Shown: one piece after another, positions 21,676-29,235 of the stretch
Position numbering within the stretch: position 1 is the first letter of the stretch
Layout: each line of letters opens with the position of its first letter
Source of the DNA: Herbaspirillum sp. SJZ106
GTDB taxonomy: Bacteria; Pseudomonadota; Gammaproteobacteria; Burkholderiales; Burkholderiaceae_D
Reading direction: 5' to 3'
Assembly (NCBI RefSeq): GCF_006715495.1
Contig: NZ_VFNI01000005.1
Span: 124,001-188,000 of the forward strand
DNA length: 64,000 bases
Notes under the pieces: model-generated
Databases searched by the model: none
The model's input: only the letters and a program-made list of their open reading frames with translations
What the model was told of the DNA's origin: nothing
Translations under genes and position numbers: made by a program

Positions 21676-23094
21676 TCAGCCCCTGTCATCGCGCCGTTCG
21701 TCACGCCGGCGTTCCTGCGGACGTTCCTCGCGCTGCTGTTGCGGCGGCCGGGCCTGTTGTTCACGATGCATCTGTTCCGGTTGCGGGCGGGCTTGCCGGG
21801 CCTGGCGTTGCTGTTCGCGTGCTTGCTGCTCACGTACCTGCTGTTCATGCGACTGTTGTTCCCGCATCTGCTGCTGGCGTTGTTGTTGCAGCCTCTGCTG
21901 TTGCTGCGCCTGCTGTTCGCGTTGGCGCTGCTGGTTGTTGGCTTGTTGTTCGCGCTGGCGCTGCTGCTCTTGCGCCAGATGTTCCCGTTGCTGCTGCTGC
22001 GCCTGGACTTCCCGCGCCTGGCTGGCTTGCTGTTCGCGCACCTGGCGCTGGCGGGCCTGGTCTTCCTGGACGACGCGCTGCTGCGGATTGGCCGCAGGCG
22101 GCATGGCCGGGCGCCCCGGATGCTGCTGTTGGGCTTGCCATGGCGTCGCGGGTTGCGCCTGCTGCGGGCGGGAGGGTGGAATATTGGACTGCTGCGCATT
22201 GGGCCGCGGCTGGTAGCGCGCGCCGTCATAGCGGGAATAGTCGTGGCGCCATGCCACCGGCCGCTGGTGGACGGTCACGTTGCGGTTCACCGTGACATTG
22301 TTGGTGACGTTGTTGGTCACATTATTGATGTTCGTCTGCGTCACCATCACCTGCCGCTGGCGCCAGTCGGGGCGGGCGTCGCCAAAAGCGGCGCGGATCA
22401 CGCCAATGCCGATGCCGCTGCTGAAGGCGATGCCGACCGTCACGCCGGGATTGTACTGGGGCGGCCGATAGCGCGGCGGCGGCACCCAGTACACCGGCGG
22501 ATTGGCCGGCCACCACCAACTGCCATACACCGCCACCGGATTGTAGTAAGGCACGTAGACCACCTGCGGATCGGCCGGCTCGATCACGATCACATCGTCG
22601 CTTACCAGCACGCGCTGTTGCGGGCTGCTGCGCAGCGAGCCGGCGATCTGTGCGCGCTCACGCAGGTTTTGCACGGTGTCCATCACCGCTGCCTGTTGCG
22701 ACAGGAAAGCCTGCCCCAATTGCTGCATCCAGTCGAGGCGATCATTCATCATCGCCAGCACGGACGGGAACTGCACCAGCGACTTCACGCTGGGGTCCCA
22801 GGGCATCGGCGCCACCGCGCGCGCCAGGCCGTCTCCCTGCAAGCCCGGACGGGCTTCGACGAAGCGCTGCGCCTGCACCACTTCCAGCGGATAGGTGGAG
22901 GCCATCAGCACCTGCGCCAGCAGCGAGTCGGGATACAGCGCCACCGGCGCCAGCATCTGGTCCAGTTGTTCCTGGGTGTAGCTTGCCGACGCCGGCGGAT
23001 AGGCGGAATAAGCGGATTGGGCTTGCGCGGCGGGCATGCCCGATACCAGTGAAAACACCAGGCAGGTAGCCCAGGCCAGAGTCTTCTTGTTCAC
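21676..23094 (-). CDS. DUF3300 domain-containing exported protein with glutamine-rich tail
   Basis: A 472-residue exported protein of unknown function. The start is a GTG with AGGAGG five bases upstream; it gives a signal peptide ending PAAQAQS. Residues about 30-270 are the DUF3300 domain (EQLDQMLAPVALYPDSLLAQVLMAS, LVQFPSVLAMMNDRLDWMQQLGQAFLSQQ, VVYVPYYNPVAVYGSWWWPA). The C-terminal 200 residues are extremely rich in Gln, Arg, Glu and Ala (QQQQREHLAQEQQRQREQQ style) and should form a long charged coiled coil or disordered tail. Monocistronic. Confidence 0.85.
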   Translation of the reverse strand: MNKKTLAWATCLVFSLVSGMPAAQAQSAYSAYPPASASYTQEQLDQMLAPVALYPDSLLAQVLMASTYPLEVVQAQRFVEARPGLQGDGLARAVAPMPWDPSVKSLVQFPSVLAMMNDRLDWMQQLGQAFLSQQAAVMDTVQNLRERAQIAGSLRSSPQQRVLVSDDVIVIEPADPQVVYVPYYNPVAVYGSWWWPANPPVYWVPPPRYRPPQYNPGVTVGIAFSSGIGIGVIRAAFGDARPDWRQRQVMVTQTNINNVTNNVTNNVTVNRNVTVHQRPVAWRHDYSRYDGARYQPRPNAQQSNIPPSRPQQAQPATPWQAQQQHPGRPAMPPAANPQQRVVQEDQARQRQVREQQASQAREVQAQQQQREHLAQEQQRQREQQANNQQRQREQQAQQQQRLQQQRQQQMREQQSHEQQVREQQAREQQRQARQARPQPEQMHREQQARPPQQQREERPQERRRDERRDDRG

Positions 23095-23358
23095 ATCGTC
23101 CTCCTGTCTGTTGTGCTGTGTGCGCAAACGCCAGGCCTCGCGCGCCAACGATAAACCCATGATCGGCCAGGATGGCGCAGGCAGGTGTAACGGGATTGCA
23201 AGCGATGTTTCAAGGCCTTCGGCCGGGGCGGGGGATGTATTCCTTTATGGCAACTGCTGCGCTGCAGCCAAGTGCTGTGGCATCATGAAGGCCAATGTCT
23301 CGCAGCGGAAGCTGATCCGTTTCCATTGCAAAAACTCAGGACAAAGGGAATCAACAAT
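23095..23358. other. Divergent spacer, DUF3300 gene / GNAT gene
   Basis: 264 bases of non-coding DNA holding the two divergent promoters. No clear boxes or operators recognised. Confidence 0.3.
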
Positions 23359-23820
23359 ATGAGCGAACACCTCATCTGGCGCCGCGACGATCTTGTCATC
23401 GATACCGATCCGGAGCGCCTGAACATCGCGCTGGTGCACGACGTGCTGACCCATTCGACATGGGCCGCCGGCATCGGCATCGACACCGTGCGCACCTCGA
23501 TCGCCAACAGTTTGTGTTTCGGCATGTACCGCGGCAGCCAGCAGGTCGGTTTCGCGCGCGTCGTGACCGACCACGCGACCTTCGGCTATCTGTGCGATGT
23601 ATTCGTGGTCGACGGGCAACGGGGGCACGGGCTGGGACGCTGGCTGATCGAATCGTGCAACCAGCATCCCACGCTGCTCAAGCTGCGGCGGGTCATGCTG
23701 ACCACATCCTCGGCGCCATGGCTGTATGCGCGCTGCGGTTTCGAGGCGATTGCCCGCGGCGATTTCGTGTGGCACATCTCGCGGCCGGATATCTACGCCA
23801 AGGTGGAGAATGCCGCCTAG
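23359..23820 (+). CDS. GNAT family N-acetyltransferase
   Basis: A 153-residue cytoplasmic acetyltransferase. The acetyl-CoA pyrophosphate loop is QRGHGLG (motif A) within FVVDGQRGHGLGRWLIES, preceded by the strand FARVVTDHATFGYLCDVFV and followed by LMLTTSSAPWLYARCGFEA-like motif B. The start at 23359 is chosen over an earlier in-frame ATG (23272) because it begins the conserved fold and follows AAAGGGAA. Substrate unknown; resembles small YjcK/ElaA-type GNATs. Confidence 0.85.
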   Translation: MSEHLIWRRDDLVIDTDPERLNIALVHDVLTHSTWAAGIGIDTVRTSIANSLCFGMYRGSQQVGFARVVTDHATFGYLCDVFVVDGQRGHGLGRWLIESCNQHPTLLKLRRVMLTTSSAPWLYARCGFEAIARGDFVWHISRPDIYAKVENAA

Positions 23821-23873
23821 TTGCAGCCTGCTGGATACGATTGAGATAGCCTATTCTTTTTTGAGAACACCCT

Positions 23874-24272
23874 ATGGCAAGCACTCAAGCGAACGGCTCT
23901 TTTGAAGTCGAGTTAAGTCCCGAACCTCTTAGCGACGTTGCGCAAGGAACAGGCCTTGGACGTATGTCCCTCAACAAGAAATTTGACGGCGATTTAGTCG
24001 CTGCCAGCCAAGGTGAAATGCTTTCTTTCCGTAGCAGCGAGCAGGGCTCGGCAGGCTACGTGGCGATGGAAACAGTAACCGGCACGTTGCATGGCCGTCA
24101 CGGCAGCTTCGTGTTGCAGCACAGCTCCGCCATGACGCGAGGAACACCCGAGCAGTCCATTAGTGTCGTGCCGGGCTCCGGCACCGGACATCTTGTCGGT
24201 CTTGCCGGCCGGATGGTGATCACCATTGCTGAAGGGCAGCATTCTTATAAGTTTGATTACAAACTGCCGTGA
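23874..24272 (+). CDS. DUF3224 domain-containing protein
   Basis: A 132-residue soluble protein of the DUF3224 family, a small all-beta (lipocalin-like or allene-oxide-cyclase-like) fold. Family traits are GSFEVELSPEP, a KKFDGDLVAASQGEMLSF strand, YVAMETVTGTLHGRHGSFVLQH, and VVPGSGTGHLVGLAG. Function unknown; no signal peptide. It lies 53 bases after the GNAT gene on the same strand and may share its transcript. Confidence 0.82.
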   Translation: MASTQANGSFEVELSPEPLSDVAQGTGLGRMSLNKKFDGDLVAASQGEMLSFRSSEQGSAGYVAMETVTGTLHGRHGSFVLQHSSAMTRGTPEQSISVVPGSGTGHLVGLAGRMVITIAEGQHSYKFDYKLP

Positions 24273-24371
24273 GCCGTGAGATAAGCGAACAGAAGGAACT
24301 GCGGGCGATTGGCCTGATGTGCGCTTGGTACGCTTTTCGTACACGGCAGAAGTGTTGAACTGGAGGAAAGC

Positions 24372-24448
24372 TGGCCTGCCCTAAGGGAATCGAACCCCTA
24401 ACCTACGGCTTAGAAGGCCGTTGCTCTATCCGGTTGAGCTAAGGGCAG
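24372..24448 (-). tRNA. tRNA-Arg (anticodon TCT)
   Basis: Minus-strand cloverleaf of 77 bases: acceptor CTGCCCT pairs with AGGGCAG, D-arm AGCTCAACCGGATAGAGC, anticodon loop CTTCTAA with TCT, T-arm with GGTTCGATTCC, and encoded GCCA end. Confidence 0.94.
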
Positions 24449-24518
24449 AGATGCAAGCCGTTTCTGCAGTCACGTTTCCGATGAGGCCGGAAAGCAGGTC
24501 GAAACGATTGCGGAAAAG

Positions 24519-24548
24519 AAAACGGGCTGTCGCAAGACAGCCCGTTTT
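24519..24548 (-). terminator. Intrinsic terminator after tRNA-Pro
   Basis: Perfect 13-bp stem AAAACGGGCTGTC / GACAGCCCGTTTT with a four-base loop, followed on the minus strand by CTTTTCC. It lies six bases downstream of tRNA-Pro, so the two tRNA genes are separate transcription units. Confidence 0.85.
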
Positions 24549-24554
24549 GATGAG

Positions 24555-24631
24555 TGGTCGGAGTACAAGGATTCGAACCTTGGACCCCCTGGTCCCAAAC
24601 CAGGTGCGCTACCGGGCTGCGCTACACTCCG
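24555..24631 (-). tRNA. tRNA-Pro (anticodon TGG)
   Basis: Minus-strand cloverleaf of 77 bases: acceptor CGGAGTG pairs with TACTCCG (one G-T), D-arm AGCGCAGCCCGGTAGCGC, anticodon loop TTTGGGA with TGG, T-loop GGTTCGAATCC, and encoded ACCA end. Confidence 0.95.
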
Positions 24632-24703
24632 AGAAGCGAGATAATAGCAGCATCTTCCCATCCAGGTCAACTTGCCTTGGCGGAAATGTTTGCGGCGAGG
24701 CGT

Positions 24704-27469
24704 TCAGGCTGCCTCGGCAGCATCCGCGACCCTGATCTCAACCAGCAGTTTCTTGATTTCCGGCACGCATGAGCCGCAGTTGCCGCCGGCCTTCAGGCAA
24801 GCCGTGACTTCTCCCACTTCTTTCAGACCCTTGCCGCGGATGGCGTCGCAGATCGTGTTGCGGCCCACGCCGAAGCAGGAGCATACCGTCGGCCCGGCGT
24901 CGGCGCCTTTTTCGATCGGTTGCCCCACCAGCAGGCCGACGCGGTCGGCTTCTTCCAGCCGTTCTTTGGCGAACAGGCCGGCCAGCCATGAGCGCGAGGG
25001 CAGGTCGGGGCGGGGCGACATGAAAAGGCACATGTCGATGCGGTCGTCCACCACGTGCACCGCGCGGTAGGTGCCGTCGGTCCGGTCTTCGTATTCCAGC
25101 CAGTCGGCTTCGGGATCGTCCACGCCCAGCAGCTTGCGCGCCCATGCCGCATGGTCCGCGATGTTGTTGCGACCGGCCAGCTCGAAGCGCGTGAAGTCGC
25201 GGCCCTGCACGCGCGTCCAGTGCGTGATGTCGTCCAGCGCCAGGTCGTGCCGGGTCAGGATGAAGCCATGCCATGAGACGCGGAACTCCTCGATCGCCAC
25301 CGGCGTGTGCTTGAACTCCGGCTCGCCCGAGACCGGGTCGACCACCGGGTTGACCAGCGCGCCCACGCGCGCATCCGAGGCCGACTGGTTGTTCCAGTGG
25401 ATCGGCACGAACACGCTGCCGCGCGGGATGCCGCCGCCGTGCTGCACGCGCGCCACCATCGCGCCCCAGCGGCTGGAAATGCGCGCCAGTCCGCCTTCGC
25501 GTACGCCATACAGCAGCGCATCCTGCGGATGGATGTCGATGAAGGATTCCGGGATGTGGTTGGCCAGCGTGGCCGACTTGCCGGTGCGCGTCATGGTGTG
25601 CCAGTGGTCGCGCACGCGGCCGGTGTTGAGCACCAGCGGGAACGCATCGCAGGTCTGGTGGGCCGGCTGGCGCGGGGCGGTCGCCACGAAGCGCGCGCGG
25701 CCGTCGGGATGCGTGAAGCGCAGGTCTTCCAGCACGCGCGCGGCGCCGGCCACGCTGCCGTCGGACAGGCGCTGCACCGGCCACTGGATCGGTTGCAGGG
25801 CGTCGTACTGCGGCTTGTCGAGACCGGCCAGGCCAGCCAGGTTGAATACGCGGCGGCATTTGGCGACGCCGCCGACAGCCGTCTCGGGCTCGCCGTTGCG
25901 GTGCGCCGACAGGCGCGCGTGTTCGTCGAAGATGGCATGCGGGCCGTCGAAGTCGAAGCCCTCGAAGCCCATGCGCCGGGCCACGTCGCAGATGATCTTC
26001 CAGTCCGCACGCGCCTCGCCCGGCGCCGAGAGGAAGCCGCGCTGGCGCGAGATGCGGCGCTCCGAATTGGTGATCGTGCCATCCTTCTCGCCCCAGCCCA
26101 GCGCCGGTAGCAGCACATGGGCGAAGGCGTTGGTATCGGTCTTTTCGATGATGTCGGAAGACACCACCAGTTCGCATTTCTCCAGCGCGCGCTGTACCAG
26201 GTCGGCGTCCGGCAGGCTGACCATCGGATTGGTGGCCATCACCCAGACCGCCTTCACGCGTCCATCCTCGATCGCGCGGAACAGGTCGACCGCCTTGTAG
26301 CCCGGCTGGTCGGCGATGCGCGGCGAAGCCCAGAAACCTTGCACGATCTCGCGGTGCACGGCGTTGTCCAGGTCCATGTGCGCGGCCAGCATGTTGGCCA
26401 GGCCGCCGACTTCGCGCCCGCCCATCGCGTTGGGCTGGCCGGTGATCGAAAACGGCCCCATGCCCGGTCGGCCGATGCGGCCGGTGATCAGGTGGCAGTT
26501 GATGATGCTGTTGACCTTGTCGGTGCCGGCCGAGGATTGGTTCACGCCCATCGAAAAACCGGTGACAACTTTCTCGGTCGCGGCGAAGGCTTCGTAGAAG
26601 GCCAGCAGGTCTTTCAGGTCGACCTTGCAGATGCGCGCCACCGTGGCGGGATCGGCGCAGTCGGCGTCGGCTACCGCCAGCGCCTCATTGAAGCCGTTGG
26701 TGTGGGCTTCGATAAAGGCGTTGTTGCGCGCGCCGCGATGCGCCAGGTAGCTCAGCAGGCCGTTGAACAGCCAGACGTCGGTGCCGGCCTTGACCGGCAG
26801 GTGCAGGTCGGCCAGCTCGCAAGTGGCGGTGCGGCGCGGGTCGATCACCACCAGCCTGGCGTGCGGCCGGGTTTCCTTGATCCGGGCGATGCGCTGGAAC
26901 AGGATCGGGTGGCACCACGCCGCGTTGGAGCCGACCAGCACCACCAGGTCGGCCAGTTCCAGGTCTTCATAGGCCAGCGGCACCAGGTCTTCGCCGAAGG
27001 CGCGCTTGTGGCCGGCTACCGCCGACGACATGCACAGGCGCGAATTGGTGTCGATGTTGGCGCTGCCGATGTAGCCCTTCATCAGCTTGTTGGCGATGTA
27101 GTAGTCCTCGGTCAGCAGTTGGCCGGAGACATACAGCGCCACCGCATCCGGGCCGTGCTCGGCGACGATGGACGACAGCTTGCCGGCCACGGTGTCCAGC
27201 GCCGCCTCCCAGGAGACGCGCTGCATGGCGCCGTTGCCGTCGCGCATCTTGGGATGGAGCAGGCGGCCGCCGAGGTCGAGCGTCTCGCCCAGCGCCGAAC
27301 CCTTCACGCACAGGCGTCCCTTATTGGCCGGATGCAGCTCGTCGCCCTTGACGCCGATGCTCCCGTCCTGCTGCATCGAGGCCGAGACGCCGCAGCCCAC
27401 GCCGCAATAGGGGCAGGTGGTCTGGACGGTGGAGACGGCGATGGCGATCGGGGTTTGGGACAGGTTCAC
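24704..27469 (-). CDS. nasA: Assimilatory nitrate reductase, molybdopterin catalytic subunit
   Basis: Cytoplasmic enzyme that reduces nitrate to nitrite. The 921-residue protein opens with the 4Fe-4S motif CPYCGVGCGV...GRLCVKG, then the bis-MGD molybdopterin oxidoreductase domains (residues about 60-600) and the dinucleotide-binding domain (about 610-730). The C-terminus carries a BFD-like [2Fe-2S] domain with cysteines in VCSCFGVG and AGGNCGSCVPEI, typical of NasA/NasC enzymes that take electrons from a flavoprotein. It is the last gene of the nitrate operon, 18 bases after the flavoprotein gene. Confidence 0.94.
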   Translation of the reverse strand: MNLSQTPIAIAVSTVQTTCPYCGVGCGVSASMQQDGSIGVKGDELHPANKGRLCVKGSALGETLDLGGRLLHPKMRDGNGAMQRVSWEAALDTVAGKLSSIVAEHGPDAVALYVSGQLLTEDYYIANKLMKGYIGSANIDTNSRLCMSSAVAGHKRAFGEDLVPLAYEDLELADLVVLVGSNAAWCHPILFQRIARIKETRPHARLVVIDPRRTATCELADLHLPVKAGTDVWLFNGLLSYLAHRGARNNAFIEAHTNGFNEALAVADADCADPATVARICKVDLKDLLAFYEAFAATEKVVTGFSMGVNQSSAGTDKVNSIINCHLITGRIGRPGMGPFSITGQPNAMGGREVGGLANMLAAHMDLDNAVHREIVQGFWASPRIADQPGYKAVDLFRAIEDGRVKAVWVMATNPMVSLPDADLVQRALEKCELVVSSDIIEKTDTNAFAHVLLPALGWGEKDGTITNSERRISRQRGFLSAPGEARADWKIICDVARRMGFEGFDFDGPHAIFDEHARLSAHRNGEPETAVGGVAKCRRVFNLAGLAGLDKPQYDALQPIQWPVQRLSDGSVAGAARVLEDLRFTHPDGRARFVATAPRQPAHQTCDAFPLVLNTGRVRDHWHTMTRTGKSATLANHIPESFIDIHPQDALLYGVREGGLARISSRWGAMVARVQHGGGIPRGSVFVPIHWNNQSASDARVGALVNPVVDPVSGEPEFKHTPVAIEEFRVSWHGFILTRHDLALDDITHWTRVQGRDFTRFELAGRNNIADHAAWARKLLGVDDPEADWLEYEDRTDGTYRAVHVVDDRIDMCLFMSPRPDLPSRSWLAGLFAKERLEEADRVGLLVGQPIEKGADAGPTVCSCFGVGRNTICDAIRGKGLKEVGEVTACLKAGGNCGSCVPEIKKLLVEIRVADAAEAA

Positions 27470-27487
27470 GTATGGGTTCCTTTGAAA

Positions 27488-28726
27488 CTAGGCAGCCTTC
27501 TGGCACATCGCTTGCCCGAACGGCAGCTCGCGCCGGAAGGCGGAAATGTCGCGCCCGCTCTGGATCAGGTCGAAATACCACGGGCCGTCCTTGACGTCGC
27601 CGTACAGCACCGCGCCCACCAGCCGGTTGCCGCGCAGCACCAGGCGCTTGTAGACGCCGCGCCGCGGGTCGCGCAGCACCAGGTCTTCGGTATCGTCGGC
27701 GCCGATGAAGTCGCCTGCCGAATAGAGATCCACGCCGGTCACCTTGAGCGTGGTGGCGGTGGCTTGCTGCACGTAACGGCGATGGCCGGCGCCGGCCAGG
27801 TGCGCGCCGGCCACGCGCGCCTGATCCCAGATCGGCGCCACCAGGCCGAAGGTGGCACGGCGATGCTGCACGCACTCGCCCACGGCGTAGATGCGCGGAT
27901 CGTAGGTCTGCAGCGTGTCGTCGACGATGATGGCGCGCTCGCAATGCAGGCCGGCCGTTTTGGCCAGCGCGATATTGGGGCGCACGCCGGCGGTCATCAC
28001 CACCAGGTCGGCCGGGATCTCGCTGCCGTCCTTGAAGCGCACCGCGCTCACCCGGTCCGGGCCGACGATTCCGGCGGTGTCGGCATTGAGCAGGAAGCGC
28101 AGGCCCCGGGCCTCCAGCGCCTTCTTCAGCAGCTCGGCGGCCGGCTTGTCCAGTTGCTGGTTCATCAGCGTGTCGGTGACGTGTACTACGGTCACCTCCA
28201 TGCCCTGGCGCATCAGGCCGTTGGCCGCCTCCAGCCCCAGCAGCCCGCCGCCGATCACCACCGCGTGGCGATGCTTGCGCGCCGCCTCCAGCATGGCGTC
28301 GACATCCTGGATGTCGCGGAAGGCGATCACGCCCGGCAGTTCATGGCCCGGCACCGGGATGATGAACGGGGTGGAGCCGGTGGCCAGCAGCAGCCGGTCG
28401 TACTGCACCTCGATGCCACTCTTGGCGCGCACCACGCGGCGGCGACGGTCGATGTGTTCGACCGGGTCGCCGGCGTGCAGCGTGATGCCGTTCTGCGCAT
28501 ACCACTCGCGCGTGTTGAGCATGATGTCGTCGATGCTCTTGTCGCCGGCCAGCACCGGCGAGAGCATGATGCGGTTGTAGTTGCCGTGCGGCTCGGCGCC
28601 GAACACGGTGATGTCGTACAGTTCCGGCGCCAGCTTGAGCAACTCCTCGACCGTGCGCATGCCGGCCATGCCATTGCCGATGACGACCAGCGCCGGCTTG
28701 CCATCCTTGTTGGCCGGGGTCTCCAT
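27488..28726 (-). CDS. FAD-dependent NAD(P) oxidoreductase of the nitrate operon (NasB/NirB N-terminal type)
   Basis: A 412-residue flavoprotein that looks like the first half of NirB without the siroheme half. It has the FAD-binding glycine motif VVIGNGMAGMRTVEELL, the NAD-binding motif VVIGGGLLGLEAANGL, and YAVGECVQHR near the C-terminus. Placed between nirD and nasA, it is the likely NAD(P)H-oxidising electron donor for the BFD cluster of NasA. The start lies one base after the nirD stop, so expression is coupled. It is a member of the same family as the N-terminus of the NirB at 29.2-31.8 kb, suggesting an old duplication. Confidence 0.88.
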   Translation of the reverse strand: METPANKDGKPALVVIGNGMAGMRTVEELLKLAPELYDITVFGAEPHGNYNRIMLSPVLAGDKSIDDIMLNTREWYAQNGITLHAGDPVEHIDRRRRVVRAKSGIEVQYDRLLLATGSTPFIIPVPGHELPGVIAFRDIQDVDAMLEAARKHRHAVVIGGGLLGLEAANGLMRQGMEVTVVHVTDTLMNQQLDKPAAELLKKALEARGLRFLLNADTAGIVGPDRVSAVRFKDGSEIPADLVVMTAGVRPNIALAKTAGLHCERAIIVDDTLQTYDPRIYAVGECVQHRRATFGLVAPIWDQARVAGAHLAGAGHRRYVQQATATTLKVTGVDLYSAGDFIGADDTEDLVLRDPRRGVYKRLVLRGNRLVGAVLYGDVKDGPWYFDLIQSGRDISAFRRELPFGQAMCQKAA

Positions 28727-28727
28727 G

Positions 28728-29090
28728 TCAGGCGCCGATCCAGACGCGGCCGGCCTCGATGCGGGCCGGCCATGCGGTGACAGAATTGGCCGGCTCTTCC
28801 AGGCACTCGCCGGTCTGCAGGTCGAAGTGCTGCTTGTAGATCGGCGAGGCCACCACGATGCGCTCGCCCAGGTTGCCCACCAGGCCGCGCGAGAGCACCG
28901 ACGCCTCCGCGTTCGGGTCGTAGTTGCCGATGGCGAACACGCGCGCTTCCTTGCCGCCGCCGCTGGTGTCGATCACGTGGAATACTGCCACCTGCTCGCC
29001 GTCGATGAGGGCGCACACGCCGGTGTTGGGCACGATGTCCGCGAGGTCGCAGACCGGGATCCAGTGCTTGATTTGTTGGTCGCTGTGCAT
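28728..29090 (-). CDS. nirD: Nitrite reductase (NADH) small subunit
   Basis: A 120-residue Rieske-like protein that partners NirB. Typical segments are WIPVCDLADIVPNTGVCAL, IGNYDPNAEASVLSRGLVG and PIYKQHFDLQTGECLE. As in NirD of enteric bacteria, the Rieske cluster ligands are not all present. Between it and nirB there is a 145-base gap filled by an intergenic inverted repeat, which is unusual for nirBD genes that normally abut. Confidence 0.93.
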   Translation of the reverse strand: MHSDQQIKHWIPVCDLADIVPNTGVCALIDGEQVAVFHVIDTSGGGKEARVFAIGNYDPNAEASVLSRGLVGNLGERIVVASPIYKQHFDLQTGECLEEPANSVTAWPARIEAGRVWIGA

Positions 29091-29119
29091 TTTCTTGCTC
29101 CTTGTTGGCGTTGGTGCGT

Positions 29120-29213
29120 CTTCGATACGCCGCGTTGCGGCTACTCAGCCCGAACGGATCTCAATGCACGGAAAACCGTTCGGACTGAGTAGCGGCGCAG
29201 CCGCGTATCGAAG
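29120..29213. repeat. Intergenic inverted repeat inside the nitrate operon (nirB-nirD)
   Basis: Left arm 29120-29157 (CTTCGATACG to CCCGAACGG) is an imperfect reverse complement of right arm 29176-29213 (CCGTTCGGACTGAGTAG to GTATCGAAG). Same family as 19522-19629. In RNA it would fold to a stem of about 38 bp between nirB and nirD. Confidence 0.8.
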
Positions 29214-29235
29214 GCGTGGTTACCGTTTCATCAGA

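Noticed and set aside
26117-28780. An 887-codon open frame on the plus strand opposite nasA and the flavoprotein gene
   Set aside because: It is a GC-driven shadow: low-complexity His/Arg/Gly/Val composition, no domain, and it lies fully opposite well-supported genes.
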